11,898 nucleotides of DNA from Trebonia sp. GTDB lineage: Bacteria; Actinomycetota; Actinomycetes; Streptosporangiales; Streptosporangiaceae. The position numbers were made by a program, and so were the translations under genes. Location: the NCBI GenBank assembly GCA_030043595.1, contig JASHXJ010000460.1, forward strand, positions 1 through 11,898. Direction: 5' to 3'. This document shows, one piece after another, positions 11,392 through 11,898 of this stretch (within the stretch, counting starts at the first letter, position 1; each line of letters opens with the position of its first letter). The notes beneath the pieces were generated by a model. It saw nothing but the letters and a program-made list of their open reading frames with translations. It was not told the origin of the DNA and ran no database searches.

Positions 11392-11898
11392 GTGCTATCT
11401 ATTCCGTCGGTCCAAGCCCGGATGCGGCACGCCGAACACGTCATGGGAACCGTGGTCTCATTCGATGTCCCGGTGTCCGCGCGGGCGAACGGGTCACTGG
11501 ATTCCGCCGTCCGCTGGCTGCACTGGGTGGACCGCGTGTTCTCGCCGTTCCGGCCGGACAGCGACGTCTGCGCGCTCGCCGAGGCCGAGGTCACCGTCGA
11601 TGGCTGCGCCCCCGAGGTCGCCGAAGTCATCGCCGCCTGCGCCTTCATCCGCGACCTGTCCGACGGGTACTTCACCGCGGCGCCCGGCGGCCGTTTCGAT
11701 CCCTCCGGCTACGTGAAAGGCTGGGCGGTTGAGCGAGCGTCGGCACTGCTGACGGCCGCCGGGTCACGGGCGCACGTGGTCAACGGCGGGGGAGACGTGC
11801 AGTGCGTAGGCGGCCGTGGCGCCGCCCCCGCCCCGGCCCCGGCCCCCGCCCGCTCCGTACCTGCCGCCGGCAGCGCCCCCGCCGCCGCGTCCGACTCC
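11392..11898 (+). CDS. apbE: FAD:protein FMN transferase (ApbE), 3'-truncated
   Basis: The frame stays open from GTG 11392 to the window end, giving 169 residues of an expected 270-350. ApbE uses FAD and Mg2+ to attach FMN to a threonine of target proteins outside the cytoplasm; the neighbouring FMN-binding protein is the obvious substrate. Recognisable segments in order are EHVMGTVVSFDV (15-26), DRVFSPFRPDSDVCAL (47-62), FDPSGYVKGWAVERASALL (102-120) and VVNGGGDVQ (129-137). After these, residues 144-169 turn into an Ala/Pro-rich stretch that interrupts the place where homologues continue with a PWRVGIRHP-like strand. The start has only GGGGG as a weak ribosome binding site; ATG 11422 is an alternative. 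No lipobox or signal peptide is visible at the chosen start, which is unusual for an exported ApbE. Family call is firm. Confidence 0.88.
   Translation, partial: MLSIPSVQARMRHAEHVMGTVVSFDVPVSARANGSLDSAVRWLHWVDRVFSPFRPDSDVCALAEAEVTVDGCAPEVAEVIAACAFIRDLSDGYFTAAPGGRFDPSGYVKGWAVERASALLTAAGSRAHVVNGGGDVQCVGGRGAAPAPAPAPARSVPAAGSAPAAASDS

Overview
The window (11,898 bases, about 70% G+C) is chromosomal DNA from a high-GC actinomycete. This rests on the GC-rich third codon positions, frequent GTG/TTG starts, and a gene block that matches Mycobacterium tuberculosis Rv1827-Rv1832 (garA, ftsR-type merR, bifunctional nuclease, second merR, gcvP). The GarA-like protein carries an N-terminal zinc ribbon. 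I recall that arrangement from Streptomyces-type relatives rather than mycobacteria, so a streptomycete- or streptosporangia-like lineage fits best; the genus cannot be fixed from sequence alone.

Layout. (1) Bases 2-1960, +: the C-terminal three quarters of a sugar-nucleotidyltransferase / phosphohexomutase-like fusion protein, cut by the left edge. (2) 2169-7911, +: the conserved block. A zinc-ribbon FHA protein (GarA/OdhI type) is followed by an FtsR-type MerR regulator with a 4-base stop/start overlap, a DUF151 bifunctional nuclease, a second MerR regulator (Rv1830-like) with its own promoter, a glycine riboswitch, and gcvP. (3) 7912-8170: a convergent gap full of hairpins. (4) 8171-8677, -: a small cupin protein. 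(5) 8678-8966: a less GC-rich gap. (6) 8967-9404, -: a UspA-type universal stress protein. (7) 9675-11898, +: an electron-transfer operon of a haem/FAD ferric-reductase-like membrane protein, a membrane-anchored FMN-binding protein with a covalent flavinylation motif, and the start of apbE, which runs off the right edge.

How the genes work together. The block in (2) joins a phospho-switch that in relatives controls 2-oxoglutarate/glutamate flow, two MerR regulators linked in relatives to cell division and growth, and glycine cleavage, which makes C1 units, ammonia and NADH. The riboswitch lets glycine control gcvP directly, and its layout points to translational control. The operon in (7) looks like a self-contained unit: the membrane reductase takes electrons from cytosolic NAD(P)H through FAD and probably two haems, the FMN-binding protein accepts them outside the membrane, and ApbE attaches the FMN. 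The least ordinary features are that membrane flavin module, an Ala/Pro-rich insertion in its ApbE, the degenerate mutase motifs in (1), and the riboswitch expression platform. I see no CRISPR array, tRNA, rRNA or mobile element.
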